From Aurantiacibacter luteus (GTDB lineage Bacteria > Pseudomonadota > Alphaproteobacteria > Sphingomonadales > Sphingomonadaceae): 64,000 bases of DNA. Shown here in pieces: positions 20,385 through 29,502 of this stretch. The position numbers and the translations under genes were made by a program. How positions within the stretch are numbered: position 1 is the stretch's first letter; the number at the start of each line of letters is the position of its first letter. The notes below the pieces were generated by a model. The model saw only the letters and a list, made by a program, of their open reading frames with translations. It was not told the origin of the DNA and searched no databases. The stretch lies in assembly GCF_001010945.1 (NCBI RefSeq), contig NZ_LBHB01000002.1, forward strand, positions 62,001 to 126,000. Reading direction: 5' to 3'.

Positions 20385-21659
20385 TCAGGCGGCGGCGACT
20401 TCGCCTTCGCCCGCCTCGCTGCCATCCTTGCGGCGACGGCGCAGGAAGACCGCACCGGCACCCGCGCCGAACAGCAGCAGCATCCCGGGCGCGGGGACTT
20501 CGGTCGGCGGAATATCGCCGGTACTGGTCGGCGGATCGACCGGCGGCATGTCACCCGAGGTCGAGGAGCTCGTAGAGGTCGAGGAGCTCGTAGAGCTCGA
20601 GGTGGAAGTCGAACTCGAGGTACTGGAACTTGTAGAGCTGCTGGTGCTCGAGCTCGTGCTGGTCGAGGTGCTGACATCGCCCGAGGTCGAGGTAGAGGTC
20701 GACGTGGTGCTGGATTGCTGCTGACCTTGCTGCTGCCCCTGGTTCTGGTTTTGGTTCTGATTGATGTCCCCAGAGCTGGTGACATTGCCAGAGCTCGTCG
20801 AGGTCGAGCTGCTGCTGGTCACCGCCCCGGTCGAGCTCGAGACATTGCCGGAGCTGGTCGACACGCCGCCCGTCGAGGACGAGACCTGGCCGGTCGAGCT
20901 CGACACGTTGCCCGAGGTCGAGGTGCTGCTGATCCCGCCCGTGCTGGTCGATACCTGGCCGGTCGACGAGCTGATCTGGCCCGAAGAACTCGTCGTCGAG
21001 CTGGTGATGCTGCCCGTGGTGCTGCTGAACTCGCCCGAACTGGTCGACGTCGAACCGCCCGAAGTCGACGTCGAGGTAGATCCACTGGAAGTAGAGGTCG
21101 AGCCGCCGTTGTTCGAGTTATCGATGTCGATGTTAATGTTGCCGGTAGTGCCGCTCGTGGTGCCGGGCGTTCCACTGGTGGTCGTGGTCGTGGTCGTGCT
21201 CATGTCCACCGCCGCCGTCGCACCGGCGCTTGCGCCGCCACCGCCGCCAAAGAAACCGCCGAAGAAGCCGCCGCCGAAGCCGCCGCTGGCACCCCAGCCG
21301 CCGCTGCCGCCGATCACGATCGGTTGTCCGCCGCCGCCGCCGCGAATCGGCGCATCGGGCAGCGGGGGAAGCGGCAGGGGCACGCCAGCGAGCGCATATT
21401 CCGCCGGCGCTTCCTCGTCGCAGCAGGTGCGCTCGATGGTGCGGCGCGCGCGGTGCTGTTCGCGGGGACGGCGCGGGATGACGCGCTGCGCCGGACCGTC
21501 CGTCTTGATATCGACCAGTTCGACTTCGCCGTCGTCCTTGTCGGACTTGTAGCGGACCTGCGACGTCTGCGGCTCGGCGACGTGGACCGCGCCTCCACCG
21601 ATGATCGCTCCACCAGCGGCGGCGATGCTCAGTTTCGCGATTGCCATACGTACGGACAT
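20385..21659 (-). CDS. Ser/Thr-rich low-complexity surface protein with PEP-CTERM-like tail
   Basis: The 424-residue protein has an N-terminal signal-like segment (MAIAKLSIAAAGGAIIGGG), then a basic region, a Gly-rich block (about residues 105-145) and about 220 residues dominated by Ser and Thr in short repeats. A Gln/Asn patch (about 300-317) comes before the tail. The C terminus reads [23 protein letters not shown], a VPxP motif plus membrane helix plus Arg cluster. That matches PEP-CTERM/VPLPA-type sorting signals cleaved by exosortases. It is therefore probably exported, glycosylated and tied to an exopolysaccharide or surface layer. A GAGAGA ribosome binding site precedes the ATG. Function is unknown. 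Confidence 0.75.
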   Translation of the reverse strand: MSVRMAIAKLSIAAAGGAIIGGGAVHVAEPQTSQVRYKSDKDDGEVELVDIKTDGPAQRVIPRRPREQHRARRTIERTCCDEEAPAEYALAGVPLPLPPLPDAPIRGGGGGQPIVIGGSGGWGASGGFGGGFFGGFFGGGGGASAGATAAVDMSTTTTTTTSGTPGTTSGTTGNINIDIDNSNNGGSTSTSSGSTSTSTSGGSTSTSSGEFSSTTGSITSSTTSSSGQISSSTGQVSTSTGGISSTSTSGNVSSSTGQVSSSTGGVSTSSGNVSSSTGAVTSSSSTSTSSGNVTSSGDINQNQNQNQGQQQGQQQSSTTSTSTSTSGDVSTSTSTSSSTSSSTSSSTSSSTSTSSSTSSSTSTSSSTSGDMPPVDPPTSTGDIPPTEVPAPGMLLLFGAGAGAVFLRRRRKDGSEAGEGEVAAA

Positions 21660-21891
21660 GAACGGTCTCTCTCGAATGCCTGGATCGGGCCTGCGGCACC
21701 CCTGTGATGCCGACGGCCTTTTTCCGGTTCATCCCAGAGAGACGCGCAAAACCTTACCGGGCAATGGGGTTAACCATGATTCCCGCGGCGGAATCGCAAA
21801 AAAATCGCACGAATCCGCGCTTCGCCGCCGGTCTGTCCCGGAATGGAACCGAAAGCGGGGCCGTGGCGAGCCAGACGGCACGGCGCGCGGC

Positions 21892-22920
21892 CTATTTGCC
21901 GGGTTCAAAAAGCGCAGTCTGGCTGCCCGAGGGCGGCGGAAGGCCGAGGTGAGTCCATGCCGCATCGTTGAGGCAGCGCCCGCGCGCGGTGCGGGCCACC
22001 AGGCCGAGCTGGATGAGGAAGGGTTCTATCACCTCCTCCACCGTATCGCGAGGTTCGGCAAGGCCTGCGGCGAGCGTCTCCACCCCGACCGGGCCGCCCT
22101 TGTAGATGTCGGCGATCATGGTGAGGTAGCGCCGGTCCATCGCGTCGAGCCCCAACGCATCGATCTCCAGCCGGGTCAGTGCCTCGTCGGCCACGGCGGC
22201 GGTGACCTCGCCCGCACCCCTCACCTGCGCGAAGTCGCGCACGCGGCGCAGCAGCCGTCCGGCGACGCGCGGCGTGCCGCGACTGCGGCGGGCGATTTCG
22301 CGGGCACCCTCGGGCGCCATCGCCACGCCGAGCAGCCGCGCCCCGCGATTGACCACCTCGGTCAGCTCCGCCTCGGTGTAGAAAATCAGCCGCACGGGGA
22401 TGCCGAACCGGTCGCGCAAGGGAGTCGTCAGTAGCCCCTGCCGCGTCGTCGCGCCGACGAGCGTGAAGGGCGGCAGGTCGATGCGCACGGAGCGGGCCGA
22501 CGGACCCTCGCCGATGATGATGTCGAGCGCGCGGTCCTCCATCGCCGGGTAGAGCACCTCCTCGACCACGGGGTTGAGGCGGTGAATCTCGTCGATGAAA
22601 AGGACGTCGTTCGGCTCGAGGTTGGTGAGCAGCGCGGCGAGGTCGCCCGCCTTGGCGATCACCGGCCCACTGGTGGCGCGGAAACCGACGCCCAGCTCCT
22701 TGGCGACGATCTGCGCCAGTGTGGTCTTGCCGAGGCCCGGCGGCCCGAAGAACAGCACGTGATCCATGGCCTCGCCCCGCCCGCGCGCGGCCTCGACGAA
22801 TACGCGCAGGTTATCGCGCGCCGCCTCCTGCCCGATGAACTCGGTCAGCGACTTGGGCCGCAGCGCCGCGTCCGGGTCGTCCGGCTGGCGCTGGGGGGAG
22901 TGGAGGGGCTGGTCTGTCAT
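21892..22920 (-). CDS. ruvB: Holliday junction branch migration helicase subunit RuvB
   Basis: RuvB is the AAA+ motor that, with RuvA, moves Holliday junctions. The 342-residue product from the ATG at 22920 has Walker A ([15 protein letters not shown]), Walker B ([11 protein letters not shown]) and sensor motifs ([17 protein letters not shown]). The C-terminal winged helix ends near GLPPPSGSQ. An upstream in-frame start adds only 5 residues. The ribosome binding site is weak. A hairpin repeat begins 17 bases upstream of the start, and the ruvA gene that normally precedes ruvB is separated by the inserted GIY-YIG gene. Confidence 0.97.
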   Translation of the reverse strand: MTDQPLHSPQRQPDDPDAALRPKSLTEFIGQEAARDNLRVFVEAARGRGEAMDHVLFFGPPGLGKTTLAQIVAKELGVGFRATSGPVIAKAGDLAALLTNLEPNDVLFIDEIHRLNPVVEEVLYPAMEDRALDIIIGEGPSARSVRIDLPPFTLVGATTRQGLLTTPLRDRFGIPVRLIFYTEAELTEVVNRGARLLGVAMAPEGAREIARRSRGTPRVAGRLLRRVRDFAQVRGAGEVTAAVADEALTRLEIDALGLDAMDRRYLTMIADIYKGGPVGVETLAAGLAEPRDTVEEVIEPFLIQLGLVARTARGRCLNDAAWTHLGLPPPSGSQTALFEPGK

Positions 22921-22937
22921 GCAGCGAATTTCCAACC

Positions 22938-22966
22938 GTCACCCTGAACTTGTTTCAGGGTCCATC
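22938..22966. repeat. left hairpin repeat of the GIY-YIG unit
   Basis: Its core is an 8-bp palindrome ACCCTGAA / TTCAGGGT around the loop CTTGT (22941-22961). The 29-base stretch is an inverted copy of 23310-23338 with only three differences. The stem differs from its partner by a compensated pair, C:G here versus T:A there. Confidence 0.85.
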
Positions 22967-22985
22967 GAGCGGCGCAACCACGTGC

Positions 22986-23321
22986 ATGCCGAGCGAGCGA
23001 CAACCCTGCGTCTACATACTCGCCAGCAAGGCCTACGGCACTCTCTATATCGGCGTCACCAGCGATCTTGTCGCGCGCGTCTGGCAGCATCGCAATGACG
23101 CGGCACCAGATTTCACGAGCCGATACGACGTCAAAACTCTCGTGCGATACGAACTGTTTGCCACGATCCACGAGGCCATAGCGCGCGAGAAGCAGTTGAA
23201 GCGCTGGCACCGGCAATGGAAGATCAATCTGATCGAAAGCGAAAACCCCGACTGGCACGACCTTGCGCCAGGCATTGGCCTGCCACCGATCACTCCGCGG
23301 CTTGGGCAGGATGGATCCTGA
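22986..23321 (+). CDS. GIY-YIG nuclease family protein
   Basis: The 111-residue protein contains the GIY-YIG core in the form VYIL...LYIGVT near its N terminus, then an RVWQHRND helix with the catalytic Arg and a Glu-rich EAIAREKQLKRWHRQWKINLIE helix. It is the single-domain YhbQ-like type, which in bacteria is small and often has no known partner. The start at 22986 (MPSERQPC) is preferred. The reading frame ends inside the right-hand repeat, so its last codons and stop belong to the repeat. The gene lies antisense between ruvB and ruvA and is bounded by inverted hairpin repeats, which suggests it moved there as a unit. Confidence 0.85.
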   Translation: MPSERQPCVYILASKAYGTLYIGVTSDLVARVWQHRNDAAPDFTSRYDVKTLVRYELFATIHEAIAREKQLKRWHRQWKINLIESENPDWHDLAPGIGLPPITPRLGQDGS

Positions 23322-23338
23322 AACGAGTTCAGGATGAC
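23310..23338. repeat. right hairpin repeat of the GIY-YIG unit
   Basis: Core palindrome ATCCTGAA / TTCAGGAT with loop ACGAG (23315-23335), inverted relative to 22938-22966. It supplies the TGA stop of the GIY-YIG gene (23319-23321). It lies 18 bases from the ruvA stop codon. Confidence 0.85.
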
Positions 23339-23356
23339 TTGTGAAGAGAGCGAGCC

Positions 23357-23962
23357 TCACCCCGCCGCCCGCCTGAGCGCCACGCGGATGAGGTCGCCCT
23401 CCGCCGTATCCTCGCCCAGCTCCTCCTGCGCGCGCGCCACGGCCTGCGCCGCCACGGCGGGTTTGAAGCCGAGGTTCTGCAGCGCGCTGACGGCATCGGC
23501 GCTCGCCCCGCCGGCGTGGCTGATCGCTGCCGTTCCGGCGAGTCCTCCGCCGCCCGGAAGCGCGCCAGCCTTGTCCTTCAGCTCGTTGACGATGCGGCCC
23601 GCCAGCTTCGGCCCCACCCCTTGCGCGCGCGCCACGCTGGCGGCGTCGCCGGCGGCGCAGGCGTCGCGCAGCTCGCCGGCCGAGAGCGCCGAGAGGATGG
23701 CCAGCGCCACTTTTGATCCCACCCCCTGCACGCCCGTCAGCAGGCGGAACCAGTCGCGCTCCCCCGCTTCTGCGAAACCCAAGAGGCGCATGTCGTTCTC
23801 GCTCACCTGCAGATCGGTAAAGACGGTGCAGCGCCCGCCCCGCTCGCCTAGCGCGGAGAGGGTCCGGGCCGAGCAGTGGACGAGATAGCCCACCCCGCCC
23901 ACGTCGATGACCGCCCAGTCGGCGCCGGTTTCGTCGAGAGTGCCGGTGAGTTTCGCGATCAT
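23357..23962 (-). CDS. ruvA: Holliday junction branch migration protein RuvA
   Basis: RuvA binds the four-way junction and loads RuvB. The 201-residue product starts [13 protein letters not shown]. It has helix-hairpin-helix motifs ([18 protein letters not shown] and [20 protein letters not shown]) and a C-terminal RuvB-contacting domain ending in [11 protein letters not shown]. It would normally be co-transcribed with ruvB, but the GIY-YIG unit separates the two by 436 bases. ruvC is not in the window. Divergent from aroC with 114 bases between starts; I saw no alphaproteobacterial LexA box there. Confidence 0.96.
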   Translation of the reverse strand: MIAKLTGTLDETGADWAVIDVGGVGYLVHCSARTLSALGERGGRCTVFTDLQVSENDMRLLGFAEAGERDWFRLLTGVQGVGSKVALAILSALSAGELRDACAAGDAASVARAQGVGPKLAGRIVNELKDKAGALPGGGGLAGTAAISHAGGASADAVSALQNLGFKPAVAAQAVARAQEELGEDTAEGDLIRVALRRAAG

Positions 23963-24076
23963 AAATCTGTTTCGGCGCTACCGCTTTGCTGCTTGAGCGC
24001 AACCGTTTGGCGGACAAAGCAGGAACAGTCCAGCCTCGCTGGACACTTGCCCGCATCTGCGCCAAATCCGCGCGCC

Positions 24077-25144
24077 ATGAGCTGGAACACCTTCGGACGC
24101 GTCTTCCGCTTCACCACCTGGGGGGAGAGCCACGGGCCTGCGCTGGGCGTGGTGGTGGACGGGTGCCCTCCGGGCCTCGCCCTGTCGGAGGCGGACATCC
24201 AGCCTTTCCTCGACGCGAGGAAGCCGGGCCAGAACCGCTACACCACGCAGCGGCGCGAGGCGGACGAGGTGCGGATCCTCTCGGGCGTGTTCGAGGGCCG
24301 GACCACCGGTACGCCGATCAGCCTGATGATCGAAAACACCGACCAGCGCAGCAAGGACTACTCCGAGGTCGCCAAGGCCTATCGTCCCGGCCACGCCGAC
24401 TACACTTACGATGCCAAGTACGGCTTCCGCGACTATCGCGGCGGCGGGCGCAGCTCGGCGCGCGAGACGGCGGCCCGGGTCGCGGCGGGCGCGGTGGCGC
24501 GGCTCGTCGTGCCCGAGGTTTCCATCACCGGCTACGTCGAGGCCATCGGCGGCGATGCCATTGATCCTGCGGCCTTCGATGCCGGCGCGATCCGCGACAA
24601 CCCCTTCTGGTGCCCCGACCCTGCCGCCGCGGCGCGATGGGAGTCGCTGGTGGACGATGCCCGAAAGGCTGGCTCCTCGCTCGGCGCGGTGGTTGGCTGC
24701 CGGGCCGAGGGCGTTCCGGCGGGCTGGGGCGCGCCGCTCTATGCCAAGCTCGATGCCGAACTCGCCGCCGCGATGATGAGCATCAACGCGGTCAAGGGCG
24801 TGGAGATCGGCGACGGGTTCGCCGCCGCCGCCAACACCGGGGAAGGCAATGCCGATGCCATGCGGCCCGGAAGCGAAGGCCCGCAATTCGCCGCGAACCA
24901 CGCGGGCGGGATCGCCGGGGGCATCAGCACCGGCCAGCCCGTCACCTGCCGCCTGGCATTCAAGCCGACGAGCTCGATCCTGACGCCGGTGGAGACGATC
25001 GACCGCGAGGGGAACGCCGCCGAGATCGTCACCAGGGGCCGCCACGACCCCTGCGTCGGCATCCGCGGCACGCCGGTGGTGGAAGCGATGATGGCGCTGG
25101 TTCTGGCCGACCAGAAGCTGCTGCACCGGGCGCAATGCGGCTGA
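24077..25144 (+). CDS. aroC: chorismate synthase
   Basis: This enzyme makes chorismate from EPSP in the shikimate pathway, using reduced FMN. The 355-residue protein starts [20 protein letters not shown], the family signature. It also carries [18 protein letters not shown] and the C-terminal [22 protein letters not shown] motif. The ATG at 24077 matches the family N terminus; upstream in-frame codons have no support. It is transcribed divergently from ruvA. Confidence 0.97.
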   Translation: MSWNTFGRVFRFTTWGESHGPALGVVVDGCPPGLALSEADIQPFLDARKPGQNRYTTQRREADEVRILSGVFEGRTTGTPISLMIENTDQRSKDYSEVAKAYRPGHADYTYDAKYGFRDYRGGGRSSARETAARVAAGAVARLVVPEVSITGYVEAIGGDAIDPAAFDAGAIRDNPFWCPDPAAAARWESLVDDARKAGSSLGAVVGCRAEGVPAGWGAPLYAKLDAELAAAMMSINAVKGVEIGDGFAAAANTGEGNADAMRPGSEGPQFAANHAGGIAGGISTGQPVTCRLAFKPTSSILTPVETIDREGNAAEIVTRGRHDPCVGIRGTPVVEAMMALVLADQKLLHRAQCG

Positions 25145-25192
25145 CGAGAGAGGCGACGGCACGGCTCGTCCTGTAATCGCCCCAGCCAATCA

Positions 25193-25221
25193 TTGAGTGG
25201 CATCCAATCGATTGGACTAAT
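25193..25221 (+). promoter_or_regulatory. katG promoter with palindromic operator in the spacer
   Basis: A possible -35 (TTGAGT, 25193-25198) and -10 (ACTAAT, 25216-25221) are 17 bases apart. The spacer holds a perfect 12-bp palindrome, CCAATCGATTGG (25204-25215). A regulator bound there would directly control polymerase. The likely start is about 58 bases upstream of the katG ATG. Only the sequence elements are seen. Confidence 0.45.
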
Positions 25222-25285
25222 CAGCGGCGCGTCCCCATCATAAGATCCACGATTCGACCCGTACCCATTTGAGAGGACAAACATC

Positions 25286-27493
25286 ATGGACGCTGAAACT
25301 GGTTCCATCGAGGGCGGCTGCCCCTTCACTGGCGGCAACGTCGACATGCGCGCGCTGTTCGGCCGCACCAATCGCGACTGGTGGCCCGACGCGCTGCAAC
25401 TCGACATCCTGACGCAAGGCGGCAAGAACGCCGATCCTTACGGCGACGACTTCGACTATGCCGAGGCGTTCAACGCCGTCGATTACGCCGGGCTGAAGGC
25501 CGACCTGACCGCGCTGATGACCGACAGCCAGTCGTGGTGGCCGGCGGACTACGGTCACTATGGCCCGTTCTTCATCCGCATGGCCTGGCACGCGGCGGGC
25601 ACCTATCGTACAGGCGACGGTCGCGGCGGCGCGTCGAGCGGGCAGCAGCGCTTCGCCCCGCTCAATTCCTGGCCGGACAACGGCAACCTCGACAAGGCCC
25701 GCCGCCTGCTTTGGCCGATCAAGCAGAAGTACGGCAAGAACATCAGCTGGGCGGACCTGTTTATCCTCACCGGCAATGTCGCCATCGAGAGCATGGGCGG
25801 CCCGGTGTTCGGCTTCGGCGGCGGCCGCAAGGACGTCTACGAGCCCGAGACCGTCTACTGGGGCACCGAGGAACTGTGGGTCGACCAGGGCGTCGAAACC
25901 CGCATCATCCCCGACGAGGGCAAGGCGTTGGAGAACCCGCTCGCGGCGATCCAGATGGGTCTTATCTACGTCAATCCCGAAGGGCCGGGCGGCAACCCGC
26001 ACGATGCGGAGGGGATGGCCCGCGACATGCGCGAGACCTTTGCCCGCATGGCCATGAACGACGAGGAGACCGTCGCTCTTACCGCCGGCGGCCACGCATT
26101 CGGCAAGTGCCACGGCGCCAAGCCTGCCGACACTTTCGGCAAGGCACCCGAGGGTGAGAGCCTGCACACCATGGGCTTCGGCTGGCTGACCGACCCCGAG
26201 GAGATCGGCAAGGGCCACATCACCACTTCCGGCATCGAGGGTGCGTGGACGCCCAACCCGACGCAGTGGGGCAACGACTACTTCCGCCTGCTGTTCAAGT
26301 ACGACTACGAGCTGGTGGAGAGCCCGGCCGGTGCGAAGCAGTGGACGCCGATCAACCCCGATCCCGAAGACATGGCCCCCGACGCGCGCGACCCGTCGAA
26401 GAAGGTGCCGACCATCATGACGACGGCGGACATGGCGCTGAAGCGTGATCCGGAATATCGCAAGATTTCCGAACGCTTCCGCGACGACCAGGCCGCGCTC
26501 GACGACGCCTTCGCCCGCGCCTGGTTCAAGCTGACCCACCGCGACATGGGCCCCAAGGCCCGCTACCTCGGCCCCGAAGTTCCGGAAGAGACGCTGATCT
26601 GGCAGGACCCGGTGCCCGCCGGTTCAAAGCCCTCTGACGGTGACGTCTCGGCTTTCAAGGCCAAGGTGCTGGATAGCGGCCTGTCGGTGCGCGAGCTGGT
26701 CAAGGCGGCCTGGGCCTCGGCCTCGACCTACCGCAACTCCGACCACCGTGGCGGCGCCAACGGTGCCCGCGTGCGTGTTGCTCCGCAAAAGGACTGGGCG
26801 GTCAACGACCCGGAAGAGCTGTCGAACGTGCTTGCCAAGCTCGACGAGCTGCGCGGCAACCTGTCGATGGCCGATGCCATCGTGCTTGCCGGCGCCGCGG
26901 CGATCGAGAAGGCGGCGAAGGACGGCGGCTTCGACGTCAGCGTCGATGTGACCACCGGCCGCGGCGACGCGACCGAGGAGCACACCGATGCCGCCAGCTT
27001 CGAGCCGCTCGAGCCCTATGCCGATGCCTTCCGCAACTACCTGAAGACGAAGGCCAGCGTGAAGACCGAGGACATGATGGTCGACAAGGCCAACCTGCTC
27101 GGCCTCTCCATTCCGGAGATGACCGCGCTGGTCGGCGGCATGCGGGCGCTGGGTGCCGTCAGCAAGCACGCCAAGCACGGCAACGACATCGGCGTCCTCA
27201 CGGATCGTCCCGGCGTCCTCTCGAACGACTTCTTCGTCAACCTGCTGCACATGGGCACGCTTTGGGAAGTGGTCGACGAGAGCGGCGACGAGGAGTTCGT
27301 CGGCAAGGACCGCGAGAGCGGTGAGGAACGCTGGCACGCCACGCGCACGGACCTCGTCTTCGGCTCCAACTCGCAGCTGCGCGCCATCGCCGAGGTCTTC
27401 GCGGAAAACGGGGGCGAGAAGCGCTTCATCGAAACCTTTGTCTCGGCTTGGGTCAAGGTGATGGATGCCGATCGTTTCGATCTTGCAGGTTGA
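25286..27493 (+). CDS. katG: catalase-peroxidase
   Basis: KatG is a heme enzyme that removes hydrogen peroxide by catalase and peroxidase reactions. The 735-residue length fits the family. The distal site [11 protein letters not shown] (His near 101) is present. So are the tyrosine and methionine of the Met-Tyr-Trp adduct (GLIYVNPEG and RMAMNDEE) and the proximal ligand in [10 protein letters not shown] (His near 269). The C-terminal, non-catalytic duplicated domain is present. A GAGAGG purine-rich site precedes the ATG. It is the first gene of an oxidative-stress block. Confidence 0.97.
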   Translation: MDAETGSIEGGCPFTGGNVDMRALFGRTNRDWWPDALQLDILTQGGKNADPYGDDFDYAEAFNAVDYAGLKADLTALMTDSQSWWPADYGHYGPFFIRMAWHAAGTYRTGDGRGGASSGQQRFAPLNSWPDNGNLDKARRLLWPIKQKYGKNISWADLFILTGNVAIESMGGPVFGFGGGRKDVYEPETVYWGTEELWVDQGVETRIIPDEGKALENPLAAIQMGLIYVNPEGPGGNPHDAEGMARDMRETFARMAMNDEETVALTAGGHAFGKCHGAKPADTFGKAPEGESLHTMGFGWLTDPEEIGKGHITTSGIEGAWTPNPTQWGNDYFRLLFKYDYELVESPAGAKQWTPINPDPEDMAPDARDPSKKVPTIMTTADMALKRDPEYRKISERFRDDQAALDDAFARAWFKLTHRDMGPKARYLGPEVPEETLIWQDPVPAGSKPSDGDVSAFKAKVLDSGLSVRELVKAAWASASTYRNSDHRGGANGARVRVAPQKDWAVNDPEELSNVLAKLDELRGNLSMADAIVLAGAAAIEKAAKDGGFDVSVDVTTGRGDATEEHTDAASFEPLEPYADAFRNYLKTKASVKTEDMMVDKANLLGLSIPEMTALVGGMRALGAVSKHAKHGNDIGVLTDRPGVLSNDFFVNLLHMGTLWEVVDESGDEEFVGKDRESGEERWHATRTDLVFGSNSQLRAIAEVFAENGGEKRFIETFVSAWVKVMDADRFDLAG

Positions 27494-27511
27494 TTAGGAA
27501 TCGCTAATCTA

Positions 27512-27561
27512 TGCGGCAGAGGCAGGATTTAAGAACCTTCACATCTGCCGCAGAAAATTTT
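27512..27561 (+). terminator. terminator after katG
   Basis: A perfect 9-bp stem (TGCGGCAGA 27512-27520 with TCTGCCGCA 27544-27552) has a 23-base loop and is followed by GAAAATTTT. It starts 19 bases after the katG stop and separates katG from the small RNA candidate. Confidence 0.7.
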
Positions 27562-27600
27562 GTAAGTGTCTAAAAAAGCTAGGGAACCAAATTTTATCCG

Positions 27601-27628
27601 TTGCGTATTACTACCGACGGTTTAGAGA
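27601..27628 (+). promoter_or_regulatory. possible promoter of the intergenic RNA
   Basis: A TTGCGT (27601-27606) and TAGAGA (27623-27628) are separated by 16 bases in an AT-richer stretch, which would place a transcription start near 27635. The -10 match is weak, so this is tentative. It would drive the hairpin-terminator unit at 27635-27724. Confidence 0.3.
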
Positions 27629-27634
27629 TTCCCA

Positions 27635-27724
27635 GACACGGAAACGATAAAGCCCGGAGAGCTTGCCCCCCAAGTCTCTTCGGGTCGCTGGAGGCCCTCG
27701 GCAGTTTGCTGTCGGGGGCCTTTT
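27635..27724 (+). ncRNA. candidate small RNA between katG and the catalase gene
   Basis: The 362-base gap between katG and the next gene has no supported reading frame. Inside it are two stacked structures. A hairpin at 27653-27684 (CCCGGAGAG/CTCTTCGGG, then CTTG/CAAG) presents a loop of five unpaired C, with the sixth C of that run pairing in the inner stem. An intrinsic terminator at 27693-27724 follows. A C-rich loop is a common way for bacterial sRNAs to pair with G-rich ribosome binding sites. The 5' end is inferred from a weak promoter. No known sRNA family was recognised. Confidence 0.45.
27693..27724 (+). terminator. intrinsic terminator of the intergenic RNA
   Basis: A 12-bp stem (27693-27704 with 27709-27720, two G-U pairs) has a TTTG loop and is followed by TTTT. 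It lies 200 bases beyond the katG stop, which already has its own terminator, so it probably ends a separate transcript. Confidence 0.75.
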
Positions 27725-27797
27725 CAGTTGTGATACGGTGACCGCCGCTAATCGTTTAGAGCGATTGAGCGCCGGGGAATAATCGATCGTCTCAATG

Positions 27798-27824
27798 GGA
27801 ACGCCCGCCTGCGGCGACCGTAAT
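27798..27824 (+). promoter_or_regulatory. possible EcfG-type promoter of the catalase gene
   Basis: GGAAC (27798-27802) is followed after 16 bases by CGTAAT (27819-27824). The alphaproteobacterial general-stress sigma factor EcfG recognises GGAAC-N16/17-CGTT, so the match is good at -35 and one base off at -10. The start would be about 25 bases before the catalase ATG. Confidence 0.4.
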
Positions 27825-27855
27825 CCTCAATGCATTCCAGCGCGAGGATCCGACC

Positions 27856-29412
27856 ATGGTAGACAAGAAGCACGTTCCCCACACCACCACCGATGCCGGC
27901 ATCCGCGTGCAGAGCGACGAGCACTCGCTGACCGTCGGCAGCGATGGCCCGATCGTGCTGCATGATCACTACCTGCTCGAGCAGATGGCCAACTTCAACC
28001 GCGAGCGCATCCCCGAACGCCAGCCGCACGCCAAGGGCTCCGGCGCCTTCGGCCACTGGGAATGCACCGCCGATGTCTCGCAGTACACCAAGGCCAAGCT
28101 GTTCCAGAAGGGCGCCAAGACCGAGGTGGCGATGCGCTTCTCGACCGTCGCGGGCGAGCGGGGCAGCCCCGACACCTGGCGCGATCCGCGAGGGTTCTCG
28201 GTCAAGTTCTATACCGAGGGCGGCAATTTCGACATGGTCGGCAACAATACGCCGATCTTCTTCATCCGCGATCCGATCAAGTTCCAGAACTTCATCCGCA
28301 GCCAGAAGCGGCGCGCCGACAATGGCCTGCGCGATCATGACATGCAGTGGGATTTCTGGACCCTCTCGCCCGAAAGCGCGCACCAGGTGACCTATCTGAT
28401 GGGTGACCGCGGCGTGCCCAAGAACTGGCGCGAGATGAACGGCTATTCCAGCCACACCTACAGCCTCGTCAACGCCAACGGCGAGAAGTTCTGGGTCAAG
28501 TTCCACTTCCACACCGATGTCGGAAGCGAGAGCGGCAACGCCCACCTGACGCAGGACGAGGCGGACAAGATGGCCGGCATGGACAGCGACTATCACCGCC
28601 GCGACCTGTTCGATGCGATCCACAAGGGCGATTACCCCAGCTGGACGCTGAAGTGGCAGGTGATGCCTTATGAGGATGCCAAGACCTACCGCATCAACCC
28701 CTTCGACCTGACCAAGACCTGGCCGCACGCCGACTATCCGCTGATCGAGGTTGGCAAGCTGACGCTCGACACCAACCCGGTCGACTGGGACACGCAGATC
28801 GAGCAGCTCGCTTTCGAGCCCAACAACATGGTGCCGGGCATTGGCCTGTCGCCCGACAAGATGCTGCTGGCCCGCGGCTTCTCCTACGCCGATGCGCACC
28901 GCCACCGCCTGGGCGTCAACTACAAGCAGATCCCGGTAAACGCGGCGAAGAATGCGGAGGTCAACAGCTACTCGCGCGCCGGCGCCATGCGGGTGACCAA
29001 CGCGGTCGATCCGGTCTATGCGCCCAACAGCTACGGCGGTCCGGCGGCCCAGCCCGACATGGGCGGCGAGGCGGGTCTGTGGCACGCCGACGGCGACATG
29101 GTCCGCACTGCCTACAAGCTGCGCGAAGACGACGACGACTTCAGCCAGGCCGGCACGCTCGTGCGCGAGGTGATGGACGATGCCCAGCGCGAACGCTTCG
29201 TGAAGAACGTCGCCGGGCACCTTGCCGACGGGGTCAGCGAAAAGGTCCTCGTGCGCGCCTTCGACTACTGGAAGCAGGTCGATGCCGACATCGGCGCGCG
29301 TATCGAAAAGGCGACGCGCGAGAAAGTCGGCGGCAAGTCCGAGGCCCCCGGCATGGCGAGCGCGCTCTCCATCGCCGGCGAGGGCGCGGAGATGAAGGAA
29401 GCCGCCGAATAA
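27856..29412 (+). CDS. katA: monofunctional heme catalase
   Basis: This 518-residue enzyme disproportionates hydrogen peroxide. It has the distal site [13 protein letters not shown] (His near 58), an Asn in [15 protein letters not shown], and the proximal heme ligand [17 protein letters not shown] (Tyr near 356). The length fits the small-subunit type (clade 3); no large C-terminal flavodoxin-like domain is present. Together with katG it gives two independent peroxide defences. A possible EcfG promoter precedes it and a strong terminator follows. Confidence 0.95.
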   Translation: MVDKKHVPHTTTDAGIRVQSDEHSLTVGSDGPIVLHDHYLLEQMANFNRERIPERQPHAKGSGAFGHWECTADVSQYTKAKLFQKGAKTEVAMRFSTVAGERGSPDTWRDPRGFSVKFYTEGGNFDMVGNNTPIFFIRDPIKFQNFIRSQKRRADNGLRDHDMQWDFWTLSPESAHQVTYLMGDRGVPKNWREMNGYSSHTYSLVNANGEKFWVKFHFHTDVGSESGNAHLTQDEADKMAGMDSDYHRRDLFDAIHKGDYPSWTLKWQVMPYEDAKTYRINPFDLTKTWPHADYPLIEVGKLTLDTNPVDWDTQIEQLAFEPNNMVPGIGLSPDKMLLARGFSYADAHRHRLGVNYKQIPVNAAKNAEVNSYSRAGAMRVTNAVDPVYAPNSYGGPAAQPDMGGEAGLWHADGDMVRTAYKLREDDDDFSQAGTLVREVMDDAQRERFVKNVAGHLADGVSEKVLVRAFDYWKQVDADIGARIEKATREKVGGKSEAPGMASALSIAGEGAEMKEAAE

Positions 29413-29437
29413 TGCGCCTGCCGCACTGACACGTTTC

Positions 29438-29480
29438 GGGGGCGGGCCGCGATGCGCGTGGCCCGCCCCCTCTTGTTTGC
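29438..29480 (+). terminator. terminator after catalase
   Basis: A perfect 11-bp stem (29438-29448 with 29460-29470, GGGGGCGGGCC/GGCCCGCCCCC) has an 11-base loop and is followed by TCTTGTTTG. It ends the catalase transcript 33 bases before the next ATG. Confidence 0.8.
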
Positions 29481-29502
29481 ACATGACGAAAGGAGGCGCG
29501 CA

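Noticed and set aside
20560-21180. CRISPR or microsatellite array
   Set aside because: The repeats have no spacers of constant length and lie wholly inside one open reading frame coding for Ser/Thr repeats.
23963-24076. LexA (SOS) box upstream of ruvA
   Set aside because: I found no GTTC-N7-GTTC or GAAC-N7-GAAC in the gap; only a single GAAC near 24025.
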